Assembly: GCF_016758175.1 (NCBI RefSeq)
Contig: NZ_QYAB01000001.1
Location: forward strand, 859,256-923,255
DNA from: Leucobacter zeae
GTDB taxonomy: Bacteria > Actinomycetota > Actinomycetes > Actinomycetales > Microbacteriaceae
DNA length: 64,000 nucleotides
Reading direction: 5' to 3'
Shown here: in pieces, positions 62,651 through 64,000 of the stretch
How positions within the stretch are numbered: the stretch's first letter is position 1
How the letters are laid out: every line of letters begins with the position of its first letter
Notes under the pieces: generated by a model
The model's input: only the letters and a program-made list of their open reading frames with translations
The model's database searches: none
What the model was told of the DNA's origin: nothing
Position numbers and translations under genes: made by a program

Positions 62651-64000
62651 CTAGCGCACGCCCGTCATGAGGCGCAGGATCGGCTTCCGCGCGAGGAAGA
62701 GCGCGGCTCCCACCGCGATCGACGCGAGCCCGATCGTGAGGAAGTACGGCACCTCGGTCCGTGCGGAGTAGAAGCCCGACAGCGCACCCGCGGCCGACGA
62801 GCCGAGCGCGATCGAGAGGAAGAAGAGCGCCACCATCTGCGAGTGGAATGCGCGCGGAGCGAGCTTGGTCGCGAGGGACTGCCCGACCGGTGAGAGGCAG
62901 AGCTCCGCGATCGTGAAGAGGAAGAGGATCAGCACGATCGCGAGGAACGGCACCGATCCGGTCGCGCCTCCCGAGAACGGCAGGAAGCAGAGGAATGCGA
63001 CGCCCATGATCGCCGTCCCGAGCGCGAACTTCACGGGAGCCGGGGGCTGGCGCTCGCCGAGCTTCGTCCACAGCGCCGCGAAGACGCCGGCGAAGACGAT
63101 GATGAAGACCGGGTTGATCGCCGTGACGACGCTCGGCGGCATCTCCCACCCGAAGACGGTGCGGTTCAGCCGTTCGTCCGCGTAGATCGCGAGCACGGTG
63201 AACTGCTGCTGGAACAGGGTCCAGAACACGGCGGAGGCGATGAACAGCGGGATGAACGAGAAGACCCGCTTCCGCTCGTCGGTCGAGACGCTCCGGCTCG
63301 TGAGGATCACGGTGAAGAGCGACACGACCGCGATCACGGTGAGCACGACGACGACCGTGGCGAGGTTCTCGGCGGTGACCCATCCCATCGTCACCGCGAG
63401 CGCCACCAGCGCGAGCGCGCCGATGCCGATGCCGATCCACCGCGCGCGCTCGGCGCTCGCGAGCGGGTGGAGTGGTGCGGAACTGGCCTCCGAGACGGTG
63501 TGGCGACGCAGTGCGAGGTACTGGATCAGGCCGAGCGCCATGCCCACCGCGGCGAGCCCGAAGCCCCAGTGGAAGCCCTTCCAGCCCCAGAGCGCGCTCG
63601 TGGCGAGCGGGCCGACCAGCCCGCCGATGTTGACCCCCATGTAGTAGATGGAGAAGGCGGCGTCGCGCCGCGTGTCACCCGCCTCGTAGAGGTCGCCGAG
63701 CACCGTCGACGTGGTGGTCTTCAGCGAGCCGGATCCGGTCGCGACGCAGACGAGGCCGATCGCGAGGCCGATCCCGCCGGGAAGCACGGCGAGCGCGATG
63801 TGCCCCACCATGATGACCACCGCGGCGGAGAGCAGCGTCTTCTCGGCGCCGAGCACGCGGTCCGCGACCCAGCCGCCGAGCACGGCCGACAAGTAGACGA
63901 GCCCGCCGTAGGCGCCCACGATCGAGGTCGCGGCGGCCTGGGACATGCCGAGCCCGCCGTCCGTCGCCGAGTAGTAGATGTAGAAGGCGAGCAGACCCTG
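62651..64000 (-). CDS. POT-family (MFS) oligopeptide transporter, 5' truncated at window edge
   Basis: At least 450 residues of a 14-helix proton-dependent peptide transporter. POT features: GLLAFYIYYSATDGG at the edge, YGGLVYLSAVLGGWVADRVLG, ASTVLGDLYEAG-like STVLGDLYEAGDTRRDAAFSIYYMGVNIGGLVGP, FTLFQQQFTVLAIYADERLNR-like WTLFQQQFTVLAIYADE and IAELCLSPVGQSLATKLAP. The frame is open to the window end and continues upstream, so the first 30-40 residues are missing; an internal ATG at 63946 is not the start. Imports di- and tripeptides. Confidence 0.93.
   Translation of the reverse strand, partial: QGLLAFYIYYSATDGGLGMSQAAATSIVGAYGGLVYLSAVLGGWVADRVLGAEKTLLSAAVVIMVGHIALAVLPGGIGLAIGLVCVATGSGSLKTTTSTVLGDLYEAGDTRRDAAFSIYYMGVNIGGLVGPLATSALWGWKGFHWGFGLAAVGMALGLIQYLALRRHTVSEASSAPLHPLASAERARWIGIGIGALALVALAVTMGWVTAENLATVVVVLTVIAVVSLFTVILTSRSVSTDERKRVFSFIPLFIASAVFWTLFQQQFTVLAIYADERLNRTVFGWEMPPSVVTAINPVFIIVFAGVFAALWTKLGERQPPAPVKFALGTAIMGVAFLCFLPFSGGATGSVPFLAIVLILFLFTIAELCLSPVGQSLATKLAPRAFHSQMVALFFLSIALGSSAAGALSGFYSARTEVPYFLTIGLASIAVGAALFLARKPILRLMTGVR

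Overview
The window is chromosomal DNA from a very GC-rich actinobacterium. Third codon positions are nearly all G or C, GTG and TTG starts are common, and many genes carry a TANNNT -10 hexamer 5-8 nt before the start codon, the sign of leaderless transcripts. The gene content (ArgA-type acetyltransferase, PhoH2, split xseA/xseB, DUF4245, GlpX, IspH, an LAxTG cell-wall signal) and the density of 4-bp overlaps suggest Microbacteriaceae, perhaps Leucobacter or a relative; the genus is inference. No rRNA, tRNA, CRISPR array, prophage or transposase was recognised.

Left part (1-16.6 kb): a truncated arginine-biosynthesis acetyltransferase and a membrane protein; a PucR regulator divergent from a CaiB/BaiF CoA-transferase and a glutaryl-CoA dehydrogenase (a probable glutarate catabolic unit); a GntR - DUF1648 - CPBP protease operon with its operator over the -10; a minus-strand operon mtnA - BMP lipoprotein - ABC ATPase - two permeases - cupin that looks like nucleoside uptake coupled to a sugar-phosphate isomerase; then a PIN-PhoH protein.

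Middle (16.6-44.8 kb): a lone AbiEi-like protein bracketed by two copies of a 60-bp inverted repeat, a divergent FadR-type regulator/MFS exporter pair, TPR, DUF4166 and two SDR genes, a large secreted LAxTG-anchored phosphatase, then central metabolism and housekeeping (fumC, carbonic anhydrase, DUF4245, xseB, xseA, ispH, an M15 peptidase, fba, glpX, rmuC, a DnaQ-type exonuclease, ychF). The exonuclease VII subunit genes are split by an opposite-strand membrane-protein gene and a repeat-rich non-coding island that holds a third copy of the 60-bp inverted repeat. A different 66-67 bp inverted repeat is present twice before ispH.

Right part (44.8-64 kb): two overlapping CNNM/CBS membrane proteins, an AraC/GyrI-type regulator, a cluster of unrecognised small proteins including a diverged tandem pair, an esterase/ABC-F pair, a run of small enzyme and stress-type genes (CrtA-like, DinB, three GNATs, two VOC proteins, an alpha/beta hydrolase, a DUF3060 lipoprotein, SRPBCC), a DUF1345 membrane protein and a truncated POT-family peptide transporter at the right edge.

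The least explained content is the non-coding repeat material: at least three separate families of intergenic inverted repeats, each tied to gene-free islands with short tandem repeats.
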